From NCBI GenBank assembly GCA_902789225.1, contig CADANC010000001.1, positions 265,438 through 329,437 of the forward strand: DNA of 64,000 bases. The letters are read 5' to 3'. Positions 44,037 through 52,666 of the stretch are shown in pieces. The position numbers were made by a program, and so were the translations under genes. Origin of the DNA: an uncultured Erysipelotrichaceae bacterium (GTDB lineage: Bacteria > Bacillota_I > Bacilli_A > RF39 > UBA660). The notes beneath the pieces were generated by a model that saw nothing but the letters and a program-made list of their open reading frames with translations, did not search any database and had not been told where the DNA came from. Every line of letters begins with the position of its first letter. The stretch's first letter is position 1.

Positions 44037-46358
44037 TTATTCACCTAACAAACTTTGTGCATCAGCAAGTACTTTAGCAAGATTATTACTTCCTTCTACT
44101 TGTGTTCTTAAATCAGCTAATTCTTTAGTTTGATTTTTAATAGTAGATTCTTTTTCATTAATCTTACTTTCAAGTGTTTCCATTTGAGCTTTTAATTTAG
44201 TAATTTCAACCTCATAATTTTGAATTGAAGATTTTACTTTCTCACGATCGCTTCTTGCTTTATCAACTACTTTTTTATTTAAATCAGTTAATTCAGTAAC
44301 TTGATTCTTATATTGATTTAATTCGTTCTTTTGATTTTTATTAGCTTCTATCAATCTAGTAATAGTATCAACTGCATTATCCATAATATTTGCATTACTA
44401 CTAGTAATAGAAGAACTCTTCTTTGGAACATATCTATAAGTATCATCTAATACAGAAGATGTATCACTATTTAAGAAGTCATCAATATCACTGCTACCAT
44501 TTAATAGATCTTCTACAGTAGAATCATCATCTATCTTAACTGGTTCATCATCAATTTCTTTAGGAGCTTCTTCAACAGTTTCCTCTTCTGATTCTTCCTG
44601 TTCTTCACTATCATCATCCGGCTCATCTTTCTTAGCTTCTTCTTTTATTTCTTCTTTAGACTCTTCTACTTCTTCTTCAGCAGCAGATTCTTCTTTCTTT
44701 TCTGGTTTTTCTTCTTTATTTCCAACCAAATCAGCTAATAAATCGCTACTAATTAAATCTTTTTTAGATTCTTCAACTTCATCATCTTTTTCTTCATTCT
44801 TAACTTCTTCTTTAGATTCTTCTTCTGCCTCTTCTTCAGCAGGTTCTTCTACATTCTTCTCTTCTTCTTGAGATTTAGCACCAGCAATAGAGATATCTAC
44901 AACATTAACATTCTCATCATCTTCAACTTCATCAACTTTTTCTTCAGGAGTAGTTTCTTTCTTTTCAACTGGCTTTTCTGCCACAGGTTCTTCAGAATCT
45001 AAACTACTAGGAACCTCTCCTCTACTAAATTCTTCAATTGCCTTTGCAGGAATTGCTATATAACTACCATCATTTATTATTTTACTTCTATTAGGATTAT
45101 TTTCTTCCTTAGGCTCTGGTTTTTCTTCTTCATTAGGCATTGGTCTTTGTTCGTCTTGATTTTGATAATCTTGTATAGCCCTAGCAGGAATTACTATTTT
45201 TCCATCACTATTAATAAATTGATTTGCTCCAGGTTTTAAATCTTCTTTAACTGTATTCTTAACCTCTTCTTTAGGAGTTTCTTTAGTTTCCTCTTTAGCC
45301 TCTTCTGTACCATCATCTACTAGATCACCAGTAACTGGAGGAATATTAATTTTTCCATCTTCAGAAACATCTAAACCAGATTTTGTAGGTGCAGAATTCA
45401 TAGCAGGAACAACTACACCAGTAGGTACTGAAGAATTATTATCTGAAGGTAATTGAGGTACTGATGGTATCTCAGGAACATCAGGAACAACTGGTGCTAC
45501 TGGAGGTACTGGTGGTACAGGATCTGCTGGAACGGCAGGAACCGCAGGAACTGATGGTACTGCAGGAACATCAGGAACAGATGGAATTGCAGGAACTGCA
45601 GGTACATCATCAACTACAGGAGGAACTGTACTAACAGTATCATCACCTAGTTTAGAAATATTATCATTCATAGCTGCATCAATATTATCCTTATTAACAT
45701 TAGCAGCAGTAACATCCAATCTATTTTCAGCATTTAAATTACTTGGAATGCCAGCATCAACATTAGTAGTATCATTAAATTTCATTGAAGTTAATGACAA
45801 ACTATCTACTCCAGAAGTTTGAACATTATCACTTAAAAAGATAGTGTCCCCTCTTTTATTTAAAGCTATAAAGCTATAATACTTATCATTTAACAAATTT
45901 TTACCGCCAATATCAAATAATGAAGCTTCACTAAATTGATCATTAAAAATAAATCTAGCATCACTGCCCATTTGAGCAGCCATCTTCTCTTTGATAGCAG
46001 CACTATTACTAACTAATTTAGTTGCAGCTAAAGGATCTTTTCTATTCTTAAGAGCCTCTACAACACTAGGAGATGTTGGATTAGCTTTTTCAACCAAAAG
46101 AATATCTTTAGTAATTAATTTAATTGACTTATTAACACAATCAATAACAATATTTCCTTCACTATTGATTACACCAATATTAGCAGGCACTACACTATGA
46201 TCTATAGCTTCTACTAAAGCTGAAGTAACTATAATATTGTTATTAGATAGTTTTCTATCATTAATAAAATAATATTGTCTTCCATCATCAGTTATTCCAT
46301 ATGTACAAACAATATCACTACGATCTTTATACTTTACTAATCCCTTTTGTATCTTCAT
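44037..46358 (-). CDS. 773-aa protein with disordered Pro/Glu-rich centre and coiled-coil end
   Basis: Residues 1-190 form a compact domain (MKIQKGLVKYKDRSDIVCTY...). Residues about 245-305 are Val-Pro repeats of the xVPxVP kind, about 340-640 are very acidic and Lys/Glu-rich, and about 680-770 form a coiled coil. The motif DGxIxIPxxAI occurs three times in the linker (GKINIPPV, GKIVIPARAI, GSYIAIPAKAI). No signal peptide, so it is cytoplasmic; it could be a scaffold. No family recognised. AGGTGGTG precedes the ATG. Confidence 0.8.
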   Translation of the reverse strand: MKIQKGLVKYKDRSDIVCTYGITDDGRQYYFINDRKLSNNNIIVTSALVEAIDHSVVPANIGVINSEGNIVIDCVNKSIKLITKDILLVEKANPTSPSVVEALKNRKDPLAATKLVSNSAAIKEKMAAQMGSDARFIFNDQFSEASLFDIGGKNLLNDKYYSFIALNKRGDTIFLSDNVQTSGVDSLSLTSMKFNDTTNVDAGIPSNLNAENRLDVTAANVNKDNIDAAMNDNISKLGDDTVSTVPPVVDDVPAVPAIPSVPDVPAVPSVPAVPAVPADPVPPVPPVAPVVPDVPEIPSVPQLPSDNNSSVPTGVVVPAMNSAPTKSGLDVSEDGKINIPPVTGDLVDDGTEEAKEETKETPKEEVKNTVKEDLKPGANQFINSDGKIVIPARAIQDYQNQDEQRPMPNEEEKPEPKEENNPNRSKIINDGSYIAIPAKAIEEFSRGEVPSSLDSEEPVAEKPVEKKETTPEEKVDEVEDDENVNVVDISIAGAKSQEEEKNVEEPAEEEAEEESKEEVKNEEKDDEVEESKKDLISSDLLADLVGNKEEKPEKKEESAAEEEVEESKEEIKEEAKKDEPDDDSEEQEESEEETVEEAPKEIDDEPVKIDDDSTVEDLLNGSSDIDDFLNSDTSSVLDDTYRYVPKKSSSITSSNANIMDNAVDTITRLIEANKNQKNELNQYKNQVTELTDLNKKVVDKARSDREKVKSSIQNYEVEITKLKAQMETLESKINEKESTIKNQTKELADLRTQVEGSNNLAKVLADAQSLLGE

Positions 46359-46441
46359 TAAAAAACACCACCTAAATATTCTTTTCCTATCATATCAATG
46401 ATATCACAATCAAAATACTAAATCAATAAATTTAAGACATT

Positions 46442-46470
46442 TTGGTTGAAATAAACATACCATTTAGATA
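46442..46470 (+). promoter_or_regulatory. Putative promoter of the HIT-prsA unit
   Basis: TTGGTT (46442-46447) and TAGATA (46465-46470) are 17 bp apart. The predicted leader is about 13 bases. Confidence 0.45.
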
Positions 46471-46490
46471 AAATAAAAATGGGTGTTAAA

Positions 46491-47234
46491 ATGAGAAAGT
46501 TAAAAATACAATATACAATCTTTGTAATGTTAATTTGCATAGCATTCGGCTCAATAGTCTTAACAGAAAAATTAAGACCAATTAGAAATGATGACATAGA
46601 TAAAAAGTTACAAGTATATATAGAAGAAAATTATAAAGATTTAAAAGATATAACAACAGAAGACACGTACTATGCAAATTTAAAATATAACAAAAAAGTA
46701 ATGAACAAAAACAACGAAAACTATTATTTTATGATTTATTATGAAAAAAGAAAAATAACTGATACATATAAAAAAGACTACGTTGAAGGAAATAAGTTTT
46801 TAAGACATATTGAAAAAGCAATAAATACACAAATAAATGAAAAAGTAAAAGGAAATTATAAAATTACTATAAATACTAAATTAAATAAATTTAATGATGA
46901 AATTAGAGAAAAAATAATAAAAGAAGAAAATTTAAAATCATTAAAAATATATAATCTAGAAATTAAGTTTAAATCAGTCATTGAAGAACAAAATATAATA
47001 AACCTAATAATTGGAAAAGTAGATAAATTAGAAAAAAATAATGTTTATCCAAAAACATACTCTATAGTACTGACAGATAAAGAAGATAATACAAAATCAA
47101 TTAAAATAACCGGATTAACAAGTGAAATAATTAAAAGTGAAAATTTTAATAGCATAATAAGTGATATAATAAATGACAACAAAGAAAGTGAATTATTAAA
47201 TGAAAATAATATCAAATATGAACATTTAAATTAG
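46491..47234 (+). CDS. Single-pass membrane protein, unknown function
   Basis: About 247 aa. The ATG at 46491 was chosen over one at 46479 because GGGTG lies before it. An N-terminal helix (about 8-26, TIFVMLICIAFGSIVL) anchors it, and the rest is Lys/Asn/Glu-rich and likely outside. No family recognised. It ends 9 bp before the HIT gene and shares a unit with HIT and prsA, a secretion-linked context. Confidence 0.75.
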   Translation: MRKLKIQYTIFVMLICIAFGSIVLTEKLRPIRNDDIDKKLQVYIEENYKDLKDITTEDTYYANLKYNKKVMNKNNENYYFMIYYEKRKITDTYKKDYVEGNKFLRHIEKAINTQINEKVKGNYKITINTKLNKFNDEIREKIIKEENLKSLKIYNLEIKFKSVIEEQNIINLIIGKVDKLEKNNVYPKTYSIVLTDKEDNTKSIKITGLTSEIIKSENFNSIISDIINDNKESELLNENNIKYEHLN

Positions 47235-47243
47235 GAGGTATAT

Positions 47244-47636
47244 ATGGAAGATTGTTTATTTTGTAAAATTATAAAAGGAGAAATTCCTTCAAAAACTATT
47301 TATGAGGATGAAATTGTTAAAGTAATGATGGATATTAATCCAATATCAGATGGTCACATACTAGTAATACCAAAAAATCATAATACAGATTTATTAGACC
47401 TAGATGATGATACTTTATTACATATTAAAAAAATTACTACAGAAATATTAATGCCAAAATTAAAAGAAAAACTACAATGTGCCGGAATTACTATTTGTCA
47501 AAATAATGGATTAGGACAAGAAATTAAACATTTTCATGTCCATCTAATACCTAGATATGAAAATGATAATATCAAAATGACTAATAAAGAAAATATCGAA
47601 GATATAGAAGAAATATATAATAAATTAATGGACTAA
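47244..47636 (+). CDS. hit: HIT family protein (HinT-like)
   Basis: 130 aa. DCLFCKIIKGEIPSKTIYED at the N-terminus and the His triad HFHVHLIPRY near the C-terminus identify a HIT nucleotide hydrolase, acting on purine phosphoramidates or AMP conjugates. AGGAGGTATAT precedes the ATG. In Bacillus hit is also near prsA. Confidence 0.96.
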   Translation: MEDCLFCKIIKGEIPSKTIYEDEIVKVMMDINPISDGHILVIPKNHNTDLLDLDDDTLLHIKKITTEILMPKLKEKLQCAGITICQNNGLGQEIKHFHVHLIPRYENDNIKMTNKENIEDIEEIYNKLMD

Positions 47637-47687
47637 AAATAAAAAATTTGTTAATATATAATTTAGTTTATTAAACAGGGAGGCTTT

Positions 47688-48695
47688 ATGAAAAATAAAT
47701 TATTATTAGGAGCAATCGCAACTCTAGGATTATTATCACTAACAGGATGTGGAAAAAGTGCTGAAGTAGATAGTAAAAACATTTTAGAAATGGATGAAGT
47801 TAAGATAAGCGCTCAAGAATTTTTTGATGATATCAAAGAAGAACATATAAGAGATCTAATCGACAAAATGGATCACCAACTACTAGATAAAGAATACAAA
47901 GAAACAGATGAAGAAGATAGATATGTTGAAGAACAAATTAACACATTAAAAACAACTTATGCTAACGGTGATGATAAAACATTTGAAAGTATTTTACCTA
48001 CTTATTTTGGGGTAGATTCAGTTAAAGAGTTAGAAGCAAATATTAGAATTGAATACAAAAGAGAACAAGCAGTAAATGACTATATAGAAAAAAATATAAG
48101 TGATAAAGAAGTTGAAAACTACTATAACACTTATACAACAGGAGACGTTACTGCATCACACATCTTAATTAAATCAGATGCTAAATCAACTGATTCAGCT
48201 GAAAAACAAAAAGAAGCTGAAGAAAAAGCTAAAAAAGAAGCTGAAAAAATAATTAAAGAATTAGATGATGGTGCTGATTTTGCAGAGCTAGCAAAGAAGT
48301 ATTCAGATGACAAATCAACTGCTGAAAACGGAGGTTCTCTTGGAACATTCTCACCAGATGAAATGGTTGAACAATTTGCCGCAGCAGTTAAAGAATTAAA
48401 AGTAAATGAATATACTAAAAAGCCAGTTAAAACTACATATGGTTATCATATAATATTAAAAACTGGAGAAGAAGATAAACCAAAATTAAAAGATGTTGAA
48501 AAAGATATAAGAGAAAAAATAAGAAAACAAAAATTAGAATCTGATCAAACATTATATTATAAATCTCTAAAAGAATTTAGAGAAAGCAAAGGTTTAAAAT
48601 TTGGAGATTCAACTATGAAAAAAGCATATGATGATTATATGGATTCTTTAATTAAAAATGCATCAGGAGCAACATCAGAAAACAACAATCAATAA
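47688..48695 (+). CDS. prsA: PrsA-like foldase lipoprotein (PpiC type)
   Basis: 335 aa. A lipoprotein signal with lipobox LTGC (Cys20-21 region) anchors it outside. The parvulin domain at about 150-265 has TASHILIKSD, DFAELAKKYSDD, GGSLGTFSPDEMVEQF and YGYHIILK, with helical arms on both sides. It helps exported proteins fold after Sec transport. The tail is Asn/Ser-rich. AGGGAGG precedes the ATG, and a strong terminator follows. Confidence 0.95.
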   Translation: MKNKLLLGAIATLGLLSLTGCGKSAEVDSKNILEMDEVKISAQEFFDDIKEEHIRDLIDKMDHQLLDKEYKETDEEDRYVEEQINTLKTTYANGDDKTFESILPTYFGVDSVKELEANIRIEYKREQAVNDYIEKNISDKEVENYYNTYTTGDVTASHILIKSDAKSTDSAEKQKEAEEKAKKEAEKIIKELDDGADFAELAKKYSDDKSTAENGGSLGTFSPDEMVEQFAAAVKELKVNEYTKKPVKTTYGYHIILKTGEEDKPKLKDVEKDIREKIRKQKLESDQTLYYKSLKEFRESKGLKFGDSTMKKAYDDYMDSLIKNASGATSENNNQ

Positions 48696-48720
48696 AAAAA
48701 GCACTTATAGTGCTTTTTTT
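48694..48720 (+). terminator. Bidirectional terminator after prsA
   Basis: AAAAAAAGCACTTATAGTGCTTTTTTT hairpin between the convergent prsA and GT-C-like genes; halves are A and T runs, so both directions are served. Confidence 0.9.
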
Positions 48721-50146
48721 ATTTTACATATTTATAAATATAATAACCATCTTTACCTTTATAAACTTCCTTATAATGACTATTCTTCTTAAGATAAATA
48801 AATATTTGCTGAGTATCACTAACTAAATAATAATCAAAATTATACTTAGATATTAACTTTTCATAATCACCTTGACATACTGAAATATCAATATAGTCTT
48901 TATAATTATAATCACTATATAAATCAGCTCTACCATCAATAAAGACTTTAATATTACTATAGATCAATTCTCCCCCATCTCCATATAGATTAAATAGTCT
49001 TTCAGGTTTTATTTCTTCTATCTTATTTATAGTTTCTTTATTAAGTCTATGTTCATTAATATTAGTAACTATTCTACTAAAACATAATATAAATAGTACT
49101 AAATAAAATGAGGACAATCCTAAGAATATTAGCTCAGTAAATTTATCATCTTTTCTAGCCCCAATATAATAAAATACTACAAAACTCATAATAATATATG
49201 TATATGACCAAAATCTAATACTTTTTAGTCCTAAATATATAGAAATTAAAAATAACATTAAATCCAAAAATCTGATTTTCTTTTTACTAAGAATAAATAT
49301 CATTAAAATAAAGAAAATAAATATATAATACATTAAATGAGAATTATCATTTAAACTTGTATTTCTCCATTCACTAATAGTACCAATCATTAAACTATTG
49401 CCCATATTAATATAAGGATAAACAAACATCTTAAAACCATGAGGATTAATATTAACACATAACATACAAACAACAAACATTAATAAAAATACCAATCTTT
49501 GTTTAACTGTCTTTTCTTTACTCTCAATCTTTGTAAAGTCACAATCCATAAAAGATATTATAAAAAACAATAATGAAAATATATATGGAAGATTACTACT
49601 ACCACCATGGAAATTAGCCCATAAGATAGTAATCAAAGGTAAAAAATAAATCTTCTTAGATTTAGGATTATTATAAAAATCCATCAAAAAGTATATGGTT
49701 AATCCTAGTAATAAATTACTAATCATATGAGGTCTAGCAGTCATAAAACTAGATAATAACAATATCATACTAAACCAAATTAAAGTAAACACTTTATTAG
49801 AATGAATTTTCTCCCTATTAGCAAAATAAATCAATAACATTAAACTAACTAAAAAGAGAAAACAAAATACAATGATATGATATTTACCAAATATACCATT
49901 AAAAACACCAAGAGTAACTTCACTTAACCACTCATGACTCATCCAATATTTTCCATTAACAAACCAAGAAAAAATATCATGAGTAAGAATAGTATGATTT
50001 TTCAACATATATTTACCAGCAGTCAAATGCCAAAAATGATCAGAATCACTCCTAGTAAAAATCATCATTCCTAAACAACTACATATAATAAAAAATAAAA
50101 ATATTAAGTCATATTTATTTTTCTTAATAAATTTTCTAATCTTCAT
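48719..50146 (-). CDS. GT-C-like polytopic membrane protein
   Basis: 475 aa with about ten membrane helices and a C-terminal soluble part (about 395-475). The first loop has SDSDHFWHLTAGKYMLKNH and FSWFVNGKYWMSHEWLSEV, which match the widespread family with DPDxWWHLxxG and HEWL motifs, probably GT-C glycosyltransferases using lipid-linked sugars. The acceptor is unknown. It overlaps recX by 11 bp, which is unusual company. Confidence 0.8.
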   Translation of the reverse strand: MKIRKFIKKNKYDLIFLFFIICSCLGMMIFTRSDSDHFWHLTAGKYMLKNHTILTHDIFSWFVNGKYWMSHEWLSEVTLGVFNGIFGKYHIIVFCFLFLVSLMLLIYFANREKIHSNKVFTLIWFSMILLLSSFMTARPHMISNLLLGLTIYFLMDFYNNPKSKKIYFLPLITILWANFHGGSSNLPYIFSLLFFIISFMDCDFTKIESKEKTVKQRLVFLLMFVVCMLCVNINPHGFKMFVYPYINMGNSLMIGTISEWRNTSLNDNSHLMYYIFIFFILMIFILSKKKIRFLDLMLFLISIYLGLKSIRFWSYTYIIMSFVVFYYIGARKDDKFTELIFLGLSSFYLVLFILCFSRIVTNINEHRLNKETINKIEEIKPERLFNLYGDGGELIYSNIKVFIDGRADLYSDYNYKDYIDISVCQGDYEKLISKYNFDYYLVSDTQQIFIYLKKNSHYKEVYKGKDGYYIYKYVK

Positions 50147-50882
50147 AATACATACCTTTCTGATATAATTTTTGTTTTATTTTATACTCTAACTCATTAC
50201 CATCATACTTTCTAGATAAGCTTTTATATATTTTATTATATTCTCTTTCATAAGTATCCTTATCTACTCGAAAATTGTATTTAGAGATTTCTTCTTTAAC
50301 AATAGAAGTATAATAGCCCAAATTAATAACATTAGAAATAATCTTGTTTTTTAAAACAATACCAGCTTTAGTCCTATTACTCTTAATAAGTTTATCTATA
50401 ATCTTATTAATTCTACTTCTTTGTAATTCATCATCAAATACTTTAATATTCTCATCAATAATAGATTCACCTATTCCTTTTTTTATTAATTCATTTTTAA
50501 TTTTATAAGGTCCCCAATTAGTAGTAATAATTTGATTATTAATATAACTAATACAATAATTATTATCATTTAAATAACCCTGATTTATTAGATTATCTAT
50601 TACTTTTTCAACAATATCTTTATCATATTCTTTATTATAAAGATATTTTTTAGTTTCACTAACACTTTTATATTTAGAATTAAGACTTTTTAAAGTATTA
50701 TAATAAGCTTCATAATAAGAATTATCTTCACGAATCTTAGGAAGTATCTGATCAGAAATATCTTTCTTAATTAATAATTCATATTTTAATATGATATCCT
50801 CATACAAAGTTAATTCAACATTATTTTCAAGTATTACTTTATATTTACCATTAGTTAACTTTTTATATTTCAATATATTCAA
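50136..50882 (-). CDS. recX: RecX family regulator of RecA
   Basis: 248 aa with a TTG start after GGGTGA. RecX binds RecA filaments and limits recombination. The three-helix repeats are seen in RSRINKIIDKLIKS and NLINQGYLNDNNYCISYINNQI, with KNELIKKGIGESIIDENIK between. The N-terminal part is a small beta domain. recA itself is at 62744, so the pair is not adjacent here. Confidence 0.9.
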   Translation of the reverse strand: MNILKYKKLTNGKYKVILENNVELTLYEDIILKYELLIKKDISDQILPKIREDNSYYEAYYNTLKSLNSKYKSVSETKKYLYNKEYDKDIVEKVIDNLINQGYLNDNNYCISYINNQIITTNWGPYKIKNELIKKGIGESIIDENIKVFDDELQRSRINKIIDKLIKSNRTKAGIVLKNKIISNVINLGYYTSIVKEEISKYNFRVDKDTYEREYNKIYKSLSRKYDGNELEYKIKQKLYQKGMYYED

Positions 50883-50935
50883 GTGAAATCACCCTAATAG
50901 TATTATAAACTAAAAAAAAAAGAAGATAAACCTCT

Positions 50936-51136
50936 TTATTTTTTTATAACATCTATCAATTGTTCATTAACCTCTTCTAAGGCTCTACCAATATTTCTTT
51001 TACTTTTATATTTATTCTCAGGCATTTGTAAAAAACCAGTCTTAGAAATTTCTTTACTTCTATGTGCTGCGATTAAAACCAACTCATATTTAGAATCAAC
51101 GATGTTAAGTAGTTTATCTATAGATGGAAATATCAA
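50936..51136 (-). CDS. rpoZ: RNA polymerase omega subunit
   Basis: 66 aa. The core FPSIDKLLNIVDSKYELVLIAAHRSKEI and ENKYKSKRNIGRALEEVNE is diagnostic. I place the start at TTG (51136) with AGGGAG upstream, since the family begins MxxPSID; the longer reading frame to 51217 would add 27 residues foreign to the family. In Bacillus it follows gmk and precedes priA; not so here. Confidence 0.88.
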   Translation of the reverse strand: MIFPSIDKLLNIVDSKYELVLIAAHRSKEISKTGFLQMPENKYKSKRNIGRALEEVNEQLIDVIKK

Positions 51137-51204
51137 AATATCACACTCCCTAATATAATAATAGATTGTATTATTTTTATAATCAATTAAATTTACAAAA
51201 TTAG

Positions 51205-51238
51205 ACAAAAAAAACACTAAATATACATTTAGTGTTTA
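51205..51238 (-). terminator. Terminator of the ffh-radical SAM operon
   Basis: AAACACTAAAT / ATTTAGTGTTT stem of 11 bp followed by eight T on the minus strand. Confidence 0.85.
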
Positions 51239-51565
51239 AATTATAAATAAAACAAATTCATGTAAAGCAAATAATATCAATAGAATTACTAAAATAACAA
51301 TGATTGTAATTACCTTTACTCTATTAGAAATCTTTTTATTTAATAAAACAAATATTCCTATCAAAAACAGTACTATAGTTGAAACTATACTAGCAACATT
51401 AGCTACAGATAGTCCAACTGGATTAACAGGAACAGTGGTGTTACTAGGGTCAGGAGCTGGTCCATATAAAGAAGGTTGTTCAGCAATATCAAGAGCAAAC
51501 CCATTCTTAATACCTAATATAAAACCACTAATACTAAATAAAATATTATTAAATTTCTTTTTCAT
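51236..51565 (-). CDS. Small exported membrane protein next to a radical SAM enzyme
   Basis: 109 aa. Likely signal peptide (about 1-24, ending GFALDI), an outside loop rich in Pro, Asn and Val (EQPSLYGPAPDPSNTT), and two membrane helices (about 55-76 and 83-108). No Cys. It starts 7 bp after the radical SAM gene and shares its operon. It might be a partner or a substrate, but nothing in the sequence proves either. Confidence 0.7.
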   Translation of the reverse strand: MKKKFNNILFSISGFILGIKNGFALDIAEQPSLYGPAPDPSNTTVPVNPVGLSVANVASIVSTIVLFLIGIFVLLNKKISNRVKVITIIVILVILLILFALHEFVLFII

Positions 51566-51572
51566 AATAACC

Positions 51573-52658
51573 TCATTCCAATATATTAGTTAAACATAAC
51601 TTAGGTTCATTATTATCAAAATCCCAAGTATGTAAGGAATCCCCTAGACAATATTTATAATTTTTACAACTTGCGCACTTGCCTACTTTAAATTTATTAA
51701 TATCTCTATACCACTCAAATTTATTGTACCACACGTCAACAAAGTCATCAACGCGAACATTACCTTGAATTAATTCTTTACGCCTTGGTACATCAGGACA
51801 CACAAATATATCACCATTATATAAAATACTAGCAATAGTTAATCCTGCAAAGCAAAAGAATGAATAATCTCTAATAGTATTTTCTCTTTTCATCCCAAGA
51901 AAATGTGCACAACCATAAGTAATTTCAAATTGTGATTTATTTCTCTTTTCTTGCATAAAATCAAATAGTCTTATATAGTCTTCTCTATCCAAAGCTAATT
52001 TATTATTATCAATTGCTCTACCTATAGGATCCATATTAACTATTCTCCAAGAATCAACCTCTAACTCTTGCATCAATTTATACATATCATCTAATTCATC
52101 TATATTTAGTTTATTAATAACAGTAGTAATTTGAAAATTTCTTAAAAATTTCTCTTTTTGTAGTTTTTTAATGTTTTGAATGGTCTTTTTAAAAGCACCT
52201 TTGATACCTCTAAAATTATCATGAGATTTTTCCATTCCATCAATACTAATAGACATAGTTCTAAGCTGTGTATCTTTCATTTTTTGAATAATTTTATCAT
52301 TAATCAACATTCCATTTGTAGTAATACCCCAACGAAAACCCAACTCATTACAAGCATAATCCATTACTTCAAACAAATCCTCTCTAAGTAAAGGTTCCCC
52401 TCCTGTAATATTAAGAAGAATCTTTTTAGCATCCATTTTATCAGAAATAGATTTCAAACAATTCTTTATTTCTTCTGTTGTAAGTTCATCTTTAATATTA
52501 CAATTTTCTCCTGCTCTACTACCACAATGCCTACACTTAGCGTTACATCTCAAAGTAGTTTCCCAAAACAAATTACGTAAATCAGGTTCTTTTGCTAATT
52601 TTAATTTCTGATTATAAACTAATTCACCTTTTCCATAGTTAATTATTTCTTTTATCAT
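51573..52658 (-). CDS. Radical SAM/SPASM-domain protein
   Basis: 361 aa. The triad C38xxxC42xxC45 is in LRCNAKCRHCGSRAG; ITGGEPLLRED is the glycine-rich SAM motif. The C-terminus is a SPASM-type domain with Cys in FCFAGL, ICPDVPR-like VCPDVP, GKCASCKNYKYCLGD and LCLTN. SPASM proteins often modify peptides or proteins or mature dehydrogenases; the target here is unknown. It follows ffh by 8 bp with AGGTGG before its ATG. The small membrane protein follows. Confidence 0.92.
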   Translation of the reverse strand: MIKEIINYGKGELVYNQKLKLAKEPDLRNLFWETTLRCNAKCRHCGSRAGENCNIKDELTTEEIKNCLKSISDKMDAKKILLNITGGEPLLREDLFEVMDYACNELGFRWGITTNGMLINDKIIQKMKDTQLRTMSISIDGMEKSHDNFRGIKGAFKKTIQNIKKLQKEKFLRNFQITTVINKLNIDELDDMYKLMQELEVDSWRIVNMDPIGRAIDNNKLALDREDYIRLFDFMQEKRNKSQFEITYGCAHFLGMKRENTIRDYSFFCFAGLTIASILYNGDIFVCPDVPRRKELIQGNVRVDDFVDVWYNKFEWYRDINKFKVGKCASCKNYKYCLGDSLHTWDFDNNEPKLCLTNILE

Positions 52659-52666
52659 ATAACCAC

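Noticed and set aside
45480-45620. Tandem DNA repeat
   Set aside because: It is the Val-Pro coding repeat of the 773-aa protein; the codons vary and no DNA-level unit is exact.
50915-50940. Terminator of recX/rpoZ
   Set aside because: The A/T runs are there, but the stem is only a few weak pairs.
51236-51565. RiPP precursor for the radical SAM enzyme
   Set aside because: The product is a 109-aa membrane protein with no Cys, no core-like C-terminus and two helices; partner is possible but precursor is not supported.
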